Below, piece by piece: positions 1 to 7,119 of a stretch of 8,833 bases of DNA; positions within the stretch are counted from its first letter, which is position 1; every line of letters starts with the position of its first letter. The notes under the pieces are model-generated. The model had not been told where the DNA came from and made no database searches. It saw nothing but the letters and a program-made list of their open reading frames with translations. The stretch covers positions 1 to 8,833 of the forward strand of contig JAFVYT010000187.1 in NCBI GenBank assembly GCA_017508505.1, in the 5' to 3' direction. The stretch is from Clostridia bacterium (GTDB lineage: Bacteria; Bacillota_A; Clostridia; Oscillospirales; SIG627). A program made the translations under genes and the position numbers.

Positions 1-4
1 GGTA

Positions 5-1270
5 ATGAAGGTTATGGTTGTCGGTGGCGGCGGAAGAGAGCACGCCATCATTAAAAAAATTAAATGTAACCCTGAGGTTTCTCAAATATTTGCCCTTCCC
101 GGTAACGGTGGTATGGCAAAGGACGCGACGCTTGTTGACATTGGCGCAAAGGACATTGACTCGATTGTTTCTTTTGCTGTGGAAAATGGGATTGATTATG
201 CCATTGTAGCGCCTGATGATCCCTTGGTTCTCGGCTGTGTGGATGCCCTTGAGGAAAAAGGGATTCCTTGCTTTGGCCCCCGTTCCAATGCAGCCATTAT
301 TGAAGGCAGCAAGGTGTTTTCCAAGAATTTGATGAAGAAATACAGTATTCCTACGGCTGAGTACGAGGTTTTCACCGATATGGATTCTGCCCTTCGCTAT
401 TTGGATTCTGCTCCGATCCCGACGGTGATCAAGGCAGACGGCCTTGCTCTCGGTAAGGGCGTTATCATTGCACAAACGCGCGATGAGGCAAGGGATGCCG
501 TTCGCTCCATGATGCAGGACAAGGTCTTTGGGAAGAGCGGTGATAAGATCGTTATTGAGGAATTTCTGACCGGGCCTGAGGTTTCTGTCCTTGCCTTTAC
601 CGACGGAAAGACGATGGTTCCGATGGTATCCTCAATGGATCATAAGAGAGCCGGAGATGGGGACACCGGACTCAATACCGGCGGCATGGGAACCGTTGCT
701 CCCAACCCCTGCTATACCGATGAGGTTGCACGGGAGTGCATGAATACGATCTTCCTTCCCACGATGCACGCGATGAACCGTGAAGGGCGCACCTTCAAGG
801 GCTGTCTCTACTTTGGCTTGATGCTGACACCTAAGGGGCCGAAGGTGATTGAGTATAATTGCCGCTTCGGTGATCCTGAAACACAGGTTGTACTTCCGCT
901 CTTGGAGACCGATCTTCTTACGGTAATGCGTGCCGTGACCGAGGAACGGCTATCCGAGGTTGACGTTCAATTTAAGAAGGCTTGCGCTTGCTGCGTTATT
1001 ATGGCCTCCGAAGGATATCCCGTATCCTATGAAAAGGGATTTAAGCTTTCCATACCGGAAGCAATCTCCGATTCCGTATACGTTGCGGGTGCCGCCATTC
1101 GCGACGGGTCTCTTGTGACAGCCGGCGGCCGCGTTCTCGGGGCAACCTTTGTAGCACCCAATCTTGCGGATGCCGTGAAGGGCGCATACGCTCTTGTGGA
1201 TCAGATCGAATTTGACAATGCATATTTCCGTCACGATATCGGTGCAAAAGCACTTTCGTATCAAAATTAA
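5..1270 (+). CDS. purD: Phosphoribosylamine-glycine ligase (GAR synthetase)
   Basis: This cytosolic ATP-grasp enzyme joins glycine to 5-phosphoribosylamine, the second step of de novo purine synthesis. The 421 residues match the usual family length, so the gene appears complete. Visible landmarks are the N-terminal glycine-rich VVGGGGREHA (residues 5-14), PGNGG (32-36), the ATP-grasp segment ADGLALGKGV (144-153), EEFLTGPEVS (185-194) and the metal/ATP-binding NCRFGDPETQ (285-294). The segment VAPDDPL replaces the more familiar VGPE-type motif near residue 70; I believe this is a known clostridial variant. The ATG at 5 puts the glycine-rich strand in the expected place, but only four bases precede it, so its ribosome site cannot be judged; a second ATG three codons later is possible. 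purL follows after 10 bases, so the two are almost surely co-transcribed. Confidence 0.97.
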   Translation: MKVMVVGGGGREHAIIKKIKCNPEVSQIFALPGNGGMAKDATLVDIGAKDIDSIVSFAVENGIDYAIVAPDDPLVLGCVDALEEKGIPCFGPRSNAAIIEGSKVFSKNLMKKYSIPTAEYEVFTDMDSALRYLDSAPIPTVIKADGLALGKGVIIAQTRDEARDAVRSMMQDKVFGKSGDKIVIEEFLTGPEVSVLAFTDGKTMVPMVSSMDHKRAGDGDTGLNTGGMGTVAPNPCYTDEVARECMNTIFLPTMHAMNREGRTFKGCLYFGLMLTPKGPKVIEYNCRFGDPETQVVLPLLETDLLTVMRAVTEERLSEVDVQFKKACACCVIMASEGYPVSYEKGFKLSIPEAISDSVYVAGAAIRDGSLVTAGGRVLGATFVAPNLADAVKGAYALVDQIEFDNAYFRHDIGAKALSYQN

Positions 1271-1280
1271 GAGGTAAACA

Positions 1281-4200
1281 ATGGTTTATAGAGTATATGT
1301 AGAAAAGAAAAAGGAATTGGCAGGGGAGGCGAGAGCCCTTCTTGCAGATGTCAGACAGCTTTTGGGCATTACTTCTCTGGAGGACGTCCGTATTTTGAAC
1401 CGCTATGATGCGGAGAGTATTACGGAAGAGCTTTTCGAGTATGCGAAAAAGACGGTTTTTTCCGAGCCTCAGCTGGATCATTTCTCTTCCGAGCTTTCCG
1501 TCCCCGGTGCCACCGTTTTCGGTGTTGAGTATCTGCCCGGACAGTTTGATCAGAGAGCCGATTCGGCGGCACAGTGCATTCAGATCATCTCCCGCGGAGA
1601 TCGTCCCGTGGTGCGCACCGCAAAGATCTATGCTCTTTACGGCGATCTTTCCGAAGCGGAGATTGCCGAAATTAAAAAATACGTCATCAATCCGGTGGAG
1701 GCCAGAGAGGCGAGCCTTGAACTCCCGGAAACTCTCAAGATTGCTTATGAGATTCCCACCGAGGTGAAGACGCTGGAGGGCTTTATTGACCTTGACCGTG
1801 CGGGGCTTGAGGACTTTGTAAAGGAATACGGTCTTGCAATGGATGCGGATGATATTGCATTTTGTCAAGAATATTTCCGTAGCGAGCGCCGCGATCCTAC
1901 TATCACCGAGATTCGTATGATTGATACCTACTGGTCTGACCATTGTCGCCATACGACCTTCCAGACGGTTATCGACGACGTGAAATTTGAGGATGCGCTT
2001 CTTCAAAAGACCTACGAGGATTATCTTTCCATTCGTCGTGAGCTTGGCAGAACCAAGCCCATTTGTCTGATGGATCTCGCCACCCTTGCAGTGAAATACC
2101 TCCGTAAAAACGGAAAGCTGGATAAGCTGGATGAATCGGAGGAAATTAATGCCTGTACCGTCAAAATCGAGATTGAGGCAGACGGCAAGAAGGAGCCTTG
2201 GCTTCTCCTCTTTAAAAACGAAACCCATAACCATCCTACGGAAATCGAGCCCTTTGGTGGTGCTGCTACCTGTATTGGCGGTGCAATCCGTGACCCGCTT
2301 TCCGGAAGGGCGTACGTTTACGGAGCGATGCGTGTGACGGGCGCTGCGGATCCACTGGTTCCCGTAAACGACACGATCAAGGGAAAGCTTCCCCAAAGAA
2401 AGATCGTGACCACTGCCGCCGCAGGTTATTCCTCCTACGGAAACCAGATCGGTCTTGCTACAGGCATCGTAGATGAGATCTACCATCCCGGATATGCTGC
2501 TAAGCGTATGGAAATCGGTGCAGTTGTTGCTGCGGCCCCCGCAGAGAATGTGCGCCGCGAAAAGCCCCTGCCCGGTGACGTGATCATTCTGCTTGGCGGT
2601 AGCACGGGGCGCGACGGTATCGGCGGTGCAACCGGCTCCTCCAAGGCCCATGACTCTCACTCCGTTGAGACCTGCGGCGCAGAGGTTCAAAAGGGAAATG
2701 CTCCCGAGGAAAGAAAGCTCCAGCGCTTGTTCCGCAATCCCGTTGCCACCAAGATGATCAAGCGTTGCAACGATTTCGGTGCAGGCGGTGTTTCCGTTGC
2801 GATCGGTGAGCTTGCCGATGGTCTTGAGATCGATCTGAACGCAGTTCCCAAAAAGTACGAGGGCCTTGACGGTACCGAGCTTGCGATCAGTGAGTCTCAG
2901 GAAAGAATGGCTGTTTGTATTGAGAAAGAAAATGTGGAGGCCTTCCTTGCACTTGCAAAGGAAGAGAATCTTCAGGCTTGTCCCGTTGCCGTTGTAACGG
3001 AAAATCCTCGTCTTGTAATGAATTGGAATGGAAAGACAATCGTGAATATCAGTCGCGAGTTTCTGAATTCCAACGGTGCTGATAAGCATATCGTCATCAC
3101 CCCGGCGGCCTGCTGCTATGAGAATAAGAAGGTAGCAGGAAGCTTTTCCGACAACCTTTTGTCCCTTGCCCGGGATTTGAACGTGTGCTCGAAGCGCGGT
3201 CTCTCCGAGCGTTTTGATTCGACCATCGGTGCAGGAACCGTCCTGATGCCATTTGGCGGTAAAAGACAGAGAACGCCGATTCAGGCAATGGTTCAGAAAA
3301 TCTCCGTTGAGAAGAAGGATACCGACGATTGCTCCTTTATGGCTTGGGGCTACAATCCTTTCGTGATGGAAAAGAGCCCCTATCACGGTGCATATCTCGC
3401 CGTTGTGGAATCGGTTTCCAAGCTGATTGCCTCCGGAGCGTCCTTTGAGGATGTGTATTTGACGTTCCAGGAGAATTTTGAGCATCCCAGAAAGGACGGA
3501 AGGCGCTGGGGCAAGCCCCTTTCCGCGCTCCTTGGAGCTTTCCGTGCACAGCTTGACCTTGGTATCGGCTCCATTGGTGGAAAGGACTCGATGAGCGGCT
3601 CCTTTGAGGATCTTGACGTTCCCCCCACTCTCGTTTCCTTCGCGGTAACGACCGGTAAAACATACGAGGTGGTTTCTCCCGAAATGAAGAATGCGGGAAA
3701 CAAGCTCTATTTGCTTCTTCCCGAATATGACGAGAATCACCTTCCCAAGGCGGATTCCTTGATTGCTCTCTTCCATCGGGTGAACGATCTCCTTCGTGAG
3801 AAGAAGGCCGTTTCCGCTTATACGCCCGGACTTGGCGGAATCGCGGAGGCTGTCCTTAAAATGAGCCTTGGAAACGGCTATGGCTTTGCCTTCTCCGATG
3901 CATTGCGTCTCGATGCGCTCTTCGGATATTCTTACGGCGGGTTCCTTCTTGAGTGCCCGGAGGCGCTTGAGGATGCCGTTTTGGTTGGTACTGTTACCGA
4001 AGAACGGACTTTCGTCTATGGCTCCGAGCGTGTTAGCGCTGATGCTGCCGAGGCGCTCTACGAGGAGAAGCTGGAGAGTGTTTACTCCTGTAATATTCCG
4101 GCTCGCGAAACGCCTGTGGAAACCTTCAGCTTTATGGCAAAGGAGCGCAAGGCTCCCGTTTACAAGTGCCAAAAGCCTAAGGTTATAATTCCTGCTTTCC

Positions 4201-4970
4201 CCGGAACCAACTGCGAGTATGATTCTGCCAAGGCAGTTCGTGCTGCAGGTGCCGAGGCCGAGATTATGGTGATCAATAACCTCTCCGCCGAAGGCATCAG
4301 CCGCAGTGTTGAGACTTTTGCTGAAAAGCTCAAGGATTCGCAGATTGTCTTTATTCCCGGTGGCTTCTCCGGTGGTGATGAGCCCGATGGAAGCGGAAAG
4401 TTTATTACTGCCTTCTTCCGCAATGCCGCCATCAAGGAGGGCGTGACTGAGCTTTTGGATAAGCGCGACGGCCTGATGTGCGGTATCTGTAACGGCTTCC
4501 AGGCTTTGATCAAGCTTGGTCTCGTGCCTTACGGCAAGATCATCGATACCGATGAGAGCTGTCCTACCCTGACCTTCAACACCATTGCGCGCCACCAGTC
4601 CAAGATCGTTCGCACCAGAGTCTCCTCCAATCTGTCTCCCTGGCTTGCCTTGACCGAGGTTGGAAGTGTATATCACGTTCCGATCTCCCACGGCGAGGGT
4701 CGATTCCTTGCCGATGAGGCGTTGATTCGAAAATTGGCAGAGAACGGTCAGATTGCAACGCAGTACGTGGATTTTGACGGAAATGCAACGTCCGACGTTC
4801 AGTTTAACCCCAACGATTCTATGTTTGCCATTGAAGGCATTACCTCTCCTGACGGACGTGTCTTTGGTAAAATGGGCCATAGCGAACGTGTTGGTAAGGG
4901 CCTGTACGTGAACGTTCCCGGTAACTACGACATTCGTATGTTTGAGGCTGCGGTTCATTACTATAAGTAA
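1281..4970 (+). CDS. purL: Phosphoribosylformylglycinamidine synthase, single chain with glutaminase domain
   Basis: This enzyme converts FGAR to FGAM using ATP and ammonia from glutamine, the fourth step of purine synthesis. The 1229-residue chain carries in one protein what many Firmicutes split into PurS, PurL and PurQ. In order: a PurS-like N-terminal region (about 1-90), a linker with WSDHCRHTTF (218-227), a first synthetase half with KNETHNHPTE (312-321) and GGSTGRDGIGG (439-449), a second half with GIGSIGGKDSM (761-771), and a class I glutaminase from about 966. The glutaminase triad is present: C1070 in GICNGFQ, and H1137 and E1139 in SHGEGRF. The length fits the shorter single-chain clade of clostridia and streptococci rather than the roughly 1300-residue proteobacterial form. 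GAGGT (1271-1275) sits 5 bases before the ATG. In-frame TTA, CTA and TCA codons are absent over codons 1-1226, which creates a huge antisense open frame. Confidence 0.97.
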   Translation: MVYRVYVEKKKELAGEARALLADVRQLLGITSLEDVRILNRYDAESITEELFEYAKKTVFSEPQLDHFSSELSVPGATVFGVEYLPGQFDQRADSAAQCIQIISRGDRPVVRTAKIYALYGDLSEAEIAEIKKYVINPVEAREASLELPETLKIAYEIPTEVKTLEGFIDLDRAGLEDFVKEYGLAMDADDIAFCQEYFRSERRDPTITEIRMIDTYWSDHCRHTTFQTVIDDVKFEDALLQKTYEDYLSIRRELGRTKPICLMDLATLAVKYLRKNGKLDKLDESEEINACTVKIEIEADGKKEPWLLLFKNETHNHPTEIEPFGGAATCIGGAIRDPLSGRAYVYGAMRVTGAADPLVPVNDTIKGKLPQRKIVTTAAAGYSSYGNQIGLATGIVDEIYHPGYAAKRMEIGAVVAAAPAENVRREKPLPGDVIILLGGSTGRDGIGGATGSSKAHDSHSVETCGAEVQKGNAPEERKLQRLFRNPVATKMIKRCNDFGAGGVSVAIGELADGLEIDLNAVPKKYEGLDGTELAISESQERMAVCIEKENVEAFLALAKEENLQACPVAVVTENPRLVMNWNGKTIVNISREFLNSNGADKHIVITPAACCYENKKVAGSFSDNLLSLARDLNVCSKRGLSERFDSTIGAGTVLMPFGGKRQRTPIQAMVQKISVEKKDTDDCSFMAWGYNPFVMEKSPYHGAYLAVVESVSKLIASGASFEDVYLTFQENFEHPRKDGRRWGKPLSALLGAFRAQLDLGIGSIGGKDSMSGSFEDLDVPPTLVSFAVTTGKTYEVVSPEMKNAGNKLYLLLPEYDENHLPKADSLIALFHRVNDLLREKKAVSAYTPGLGGIAEAVLKMSLGNGYGFAFSDALRLDALFGYSYGGFLLECPEALEDAVLVGTVTEERTFVYGSERVSADAAEALYEEKLESVYSCNIPARETPVETFSFMAKERKAPVYKCQKPKVIIPAFPGTNCEYDSAKAVRAAGAEAEIMVINNLSAEGISRSVETFAEKLKDSQIVFIPGGFSGGDEPDGSGKFITAFFRNAAIKEGVTELLDKRDGLMCGICNGFQALIKLGLVPYGKIIDTDESCPTLTFNTIARHQSKIVRTRVSSNLSPWLALTEVGSVYHVPISHGEGRFLADEALIRKLAENGQIATQYVDFDGNATSDVQFNPNDSMFAIEGITSPDGRVFGKMGHSERVGKGLYVNVPGNYDIRMFEAAVHYYK

Positions 4971-4984
4971 TCTGAGGTGATAGT

Positions 4985-6661
4985 ATGGGATACAAAAGTG
5001 ATATTGAGATTGCTCAGGAATGCGTTATGCGTCCCATCGGCAAAATCGCCGCAAGGGCACACGTCGATGAAAAATACTTGGAGCAGTACGGTAAGTATAA
5101 GGCAAAGATTGATCCCGCTCTCCTTCGCGAAAGCGATCGCAGAGATGGAAAGCTTATCCTTGTAACCGCGATTACACCCACTCCCGCAGGAGAAGGGAAG
5201 ACCACCACGACCATAGGTCTTGCAGACGGTCTTTCCCGCATTGGCAAGGACGTTACCGTTGCCTTGCGTGAGCCCTCTCTAGGCCCTGTTTTCGGCGTGA
5301 AGGGCGGAGCTGCCGGCGGCGGTTATGCTCAGGTTGTTCCGATGGAGGACATCAACCTTCACTTTACCGGTGACTTTCACGCCATCGGTGCGGCCAACAA
5401 TCTTCTTGCCGCAATGCTGGATAATCACATTCAGCAGGGAAATGCTCTCGGTATTGACGTCAGAAAGATTACTTGGAAGCGCTGTGTGGATATGAACGAC
5501 CGTCAGCTTCGTTTCCTGACCGATGGTCTCGGTGGCAAGGCAAACGGCGTTCCCCGCGAGGACGGCTTTGAGATCACCGTTGCCAGCGAAATTATGGCGA
5601 TCTTCTGCCTCTCCGATTCCATTTCGGATTTAAAAGAGCGCCTCTCCAGGATCATCGTAGGCTACACCTATGACGATCGGCCCGTTACCGCAGGAGATCT
5701 CAAGGCCGTCGGTGCGATGGCAGCGCTCTTGAAGGATGCCATAAAGCCGAACCTTGTTCAAACTCTCGAGGGAACCCCCGCTTTCGTCCACGGCGGCCCC
5801 TTTGCGAATATTGCTCACGGATGCAACTCCGTTATGGCAACGAAGCTTGCCTTGAAGATGGGTGATTATACTGTGACGGAGGCCGGCTTCGGTGCCGATC
5901 TCGGAGCCGAGAAGTTTTTGGATATCAAGTGCCGAATGGCAGGTCTGGTTCCTTCCGCGGTTGTTGTTGTGGCTACGGTCAGAGCATTGAAGATGCACGG
6001 CGGCAGAGCCAAGACCGAGCTGGCAGAGGAGGACCTTGTTGCTCTTGAAAAGGGAATTCCCAATCTGCTTCGCCACGTTTCCAATATCAAAAACGTATAT
6101 CAGCTTCCTTGCGTTGTTGCAGTCAATCGTTTTCCCACGGATACCGATGCTGAGATTGACTTCATCATTGCCAAGTGTAGAGAGCTTGGTGTCAATACCG
6201 TCCTTTCTACCGTTTGGGCTGATGGCGGCAAGGGCGGTGAAGCACTCGCTCGCGAGGTCGTAAGGCTTTGCGAGGAGGAAGAGGGGAATTTCACCTTCTC
6301 CTACGATCTTGATCTTAAAATTGAGGAGAAAATCGAAGCCGTTGTGAAAAAGGTTTACGGTGGCGACGGCGTGATCGTCACGCCTGCCGCAGCCAAGCAA
6401 ATTGCTCAGCTTTCTTCTCTTGGCTTTGACCGACTTCCCATTTGTGTTGCCAAGACCCAATACAGCTTTTCCGACGATCCTACAAAGCTCGGTGCTCCCG
6501 AAGGCTTCAAGGTCACCGTAAAGAACGTGAAGGTCTCCGCCGGTGCCGGGTTTATCGTGGTTTTGACCGGTGACATTTTAACGATGCCCGGCCTCCCCAA
6601 GGTGCCTGCCGCTGAGAAGATCGACGTTGATGAAAACGGGAAGATCATCGGTCTCTTTTAA
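4985..6661 (+). CDS. fhs: Formate-tetrahydrofolate ligase
   Basis: This enzyme makes 10-formyl-tetrahydrofolate from formate, tetrahydrofolate and ATP. It feeds one-carbon units to purine synthesis (the PurN and PurH formyl transfers) and, in acetogens, to the Wood-Ljungdahl methyl branch. The 558 residues match the well-studied homotetrameric Moorella enzyme. Visible motifs are the P-loop [11 protein letters not shown] (64-74), [18 protein letters not shown] (96-113), HFTGDFHAI (126-134), [12 protein letters not shown] in the middle, [11 protein letters not shown], and TMPGLPK (533-539) near the C-terminus. GAGGTGA (4974-4980) lies 4 bases before the ATG, and only 14 bases separate the gene from purL. 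A strong terminator follows the stop codon directly, so fhs looks like the last gene of the purine operon. Its placement suggests co-supply of formyl donor with purine synthesis. Nothing in this window shows the rest of a Wood-Ljungdahl pathway. Confidence 0.97.
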   Translation: MGYKSDIEIAQECVMRPIGKIAARAHVDEKYLEQYGKYKAKIDPALLRESDRRDGKLILVTAITPTPAGEGKTTTTIGLADGLSRIGKDVTVALREPSLGPVFGVKGGAAGGGYAQVVPMEDINLHFTGDFHAIGAANNLLAAMLDNHIQQGNALGIDVRKITWKRCVDMNDRQLRFLTDGLGGKANGVPREDGFEITVASEIMAIFCLSDSISDLKERLSRIIVGYTYDDRPVTAGDLKAVGAMAALLKDAIKPNLVQTLEGTPAFVHGGPFANIAHGCNSVMATKLALKMGDYTVTEAGFGADLGAEKFLDIKCRMAGLVPSAVVVVATVRALKMHGGRAKTELAEEDLVALEKGIPNLLRHVSNIKNVYQLPCVVAVNRFPTDTDAEIDFIIAKCRELGVNTVLSTVWADGGKGGEALAREVVRLCEEEEGNFTFSYDLDLKIEEKIEAVVKKVYGGDGVIVTPAAAKQIAQLSSLGFDRLPICVAKTQYSFSDDPTKLGAPEGFKVTVKNVKVSAGAGFIVVLTGDILTMPGLPKVPAAEKIDVDENGKIIGLF

Positions 6662-6663
6662 GC

Positions 6664-6704
6664 AAAAAAAGAATGCAAGTCCGGGCTTGCATTCTTTTAT
6701 TTTC
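6664..6704 (+). terminator. Intrinsic terminator of the purD-purL-fhs operon
   Basis: A perfect 9-bp stem (GAATGCAAG at 6671-6679 with CTTGCATTC at 6686-6694) has a 6-base loop, begins three bases after the fhs stop codon region, and runs into a T-rich tract. The preceding A-tract (6664-6670) can pair with the T run and lengthen the stem to about 13 bp. The A-tract also means the hairpin could work weakly in the reverse direction. Confidence 0.93.
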
Positions 6705-6776
6705 TGAAAACACATATTTGGAACGAGTCCTCACGTCGTACTACCCGGGCGATGAATCAAAACGTGCGGAATTCCA
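6705..6776. other. Intergenic stretch with no recognised content
   Basis: These bases lie between the purine-operon terminator and the next promoter region. I see no ribosome site, convincing coding frame, promoter or RNA gene. An open frame that starts inside the terminator and runs through the T-box leader (6673-6993) is not credible as a gene. Confidence 0.6.
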
Positions 6777-6795
6777 AGATTTTTTTGAAAAATCT
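6777..6795. promoter_or_regulatory. Perfect inverted repeat next to the -35 box; candidate operator or UP-like element
   Basis: AGATTTTT (6777-6784) and AAAAATCT (6788-6795) form perfect 8-base arms around a 3-base centre. The right arm ends one base before the -35 hexamer. The dyad shape and position suit binding by a dimeric repressor or activator, and the gene downstream encodes an XRE-type DNA-binding domain, so autoregulation is conceivable. The A/T tracts could instead act as an UP element. The repeat itself is plain in the sequence; its function is inference. Confidence 0.45.
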
Positions 6796-6796
6796 C

Positions 6797-6824
6797 TTGA
6801 CAAATCAAAACACGGTGCTATAAT
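6797..6824 (+). promoter_or_regulatory. Consensus sigma-A type promoter with extended -10
   Basis: TTGACA (6797-6802) and TATAAT (6819-6824) are exact consensus hexamers with a 16-base spacer. TG at 6816-6817 supplies an extended -10 (TGnTATAAT). Transcription should start near 6831, exactly where the T-box leader begins. So strong a promoter fits a gene whose output is limited later, by termination in the leader. Confidence 0.92.
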
Positions 6825-6921
6825 ACCTAACATAAAGGCTGTGATGAAGACGGCTTTAAGTTATTTCTTTTCAGAGAGTCGACGGTTGGTGCGAGTAGAT
6901 AGGGGAAACTTAAAACAGCCC

Positions 6922-6924
6922 ATC
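6922..6924 (+). promoter_or_regulatory. Probable specifier codon ATC (Ile) of the T-box
   Basis: In characterised leaders the specifier lies one base before the short helix that precedes the conserved GAGC. Here that helix strand is CTTC (6926-6929), paired with GAAG (6846-6849), so the codon falls on ATC. The T-box variable base is T (7038), which pairs with discriminator A73, as in tRNA-Ile. Shifting one base gives TCC (Ser), but bacterial tRNA-Ser usually has G73 and would call for C at 7038. A weakness is that the following base is C rather than the usual purine, and the loop's 3' side is longer than normal if GGC/GCC (6852-6854/6918-6920) stays unpaired. Confidence 0.55.
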
Positions 6925-7028
6925 CCTTCTGAGCCGGAGGTCCGAAAGCTTTTGCAAGTAGATATCTCCCGTGATTGCTGCGTTAATGCATAAGGATTGA
7001 TGGATCCTGAGTGGCAGTTTAACTGCAA

Positions 7029-7069
7029 TTTGAGTGGTACCGCGAGTAATGTATATTACCCGTCTCAAA
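7029..7069 (+). promoter_or_regulatory. T-box antiterminator
   Basis: Helix A1 pairs TTTGAG (7029-7034) with CTCAAA (7064-7069). The TGGT bulge (7035-7038) is the part that pairs with the NCCA end of uncharged tRNA. An upper helix of GTAAT (7046-7050) and ATTAC (7055-7059) closes a 4-base loop. Its 3' arm is the same CTCAAA that builds the terminator stem, so the two folds exclude each other. Confidence 0.88.
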
Positions 7070-7100
7070 GTATTTTGAGACGGGTTTATTTTTTATTTTT
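7058..7100 (+). terminator. T-box regulated intrinsic terminator
   Basis: A perfect 12-bp stem pairs 7058-7069 (ACCCGTCTCAAA) with 7074-7085 (TTTGAGACGGGT) around a 4-base loop. A T-rich run continues to 7100. It forms when charged tRNA leaves the antiterminator unstabilised, stopping transcription about 20 bases before the start codon of the next gene. Confidence 0.93.
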
Positions 7101-7105
7101 CAAAA

Positions 7106-7111
7106 AGGAGG
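7106..7111 (+). promoter_or_regulatory. Strong ribosome binding site that fixes the start at 7120
   Basis: AGGAGG is an exact Shine-Dalgarno core 8 bases before the ATG at 7120. It lies just after the leader terminator, which supports this start rather than the later in-frame ATG codons in the helix-turn-helix. Confidence 0.9.
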
Positions 7112-7119
7112 AAACGATA

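Larger units (their letters stand above)
6831..7096 (+). ncRNA. T-box riboswitch leader, best read as isoleucine (ATC) specific
   Basis: T-box leaders bind a specific uncharged tRNA and then allow read-through into the gene. The near-universal T-box sequence is at 7032-7044 (GAGTGGTACCGCG). Stem I is recognisable: basal GGCT (6837-6840) with AGCC (6932-6935), GAAG (6846-6849) with CTTC (6926-6929), TTTAAGTT (6855-6862) with AACTTAAA (6907-6914), then the AGAGAG bulge (6873-6878) and the distal loop around GGTTGGTGCGAG (6884-6895). A stem II can form from GGAG (6936-6939) and CTCC (6966-6969), and small hairpins follow at 6993-7008 and 7014-7026. Terminator and antiterminator share 7064-7069. 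The class is certain; the amino acid is less so. The leader sits directly upstream of an acyl-CoA ligase fusion gene, not an aminoacyl-tRNA synthetase. Confidence 0.95.

Noticed and set aside
1041..4958. A 1305-codon open reading frame on the minus strand opposite purL
   Set aside because: Its codons are in register with purL, so its stops would be purL TTA, CTA and TCA codons, which purL does not use. The frame is open because of codon bias. It has no recognisable domain, and purL is intact on the other strand.
5630..6460. A 276-codon minus-strand frame opposite fhs
   Set aside because: It is in register with fhs codons and arises from the same avoidance of TTA/CTA/TCA. The sequence has no family features.
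6927..6929. TTC (Phe) as an alternative T-box specifier, which would suit an aryl-CoA ligase
   Set aside because: It lies only one base before GAGC and would be buried in the GAAG/CTTC helix, so it is not in the usual specifier position. It is not fully excluded, since tRNA-Phe also carries A73.
6892..6966. Near-repeat of AGTAGATA at 6894-6901 and 6957-6964
   Set aside because: The two short copies fall in stem I and stem II of the T-box, where AGTA-type loop motifs recur. They need no separate explanation such as a mobile-element or protein-binding repeat.
6673..6993. A 106-codon plus-strand frame across the intergenic region
   Set aside because: It begins inside the fhs terminator hairpin and crosses the promoter and T-box stem I. 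There is no ribosome site and no family resemblance.
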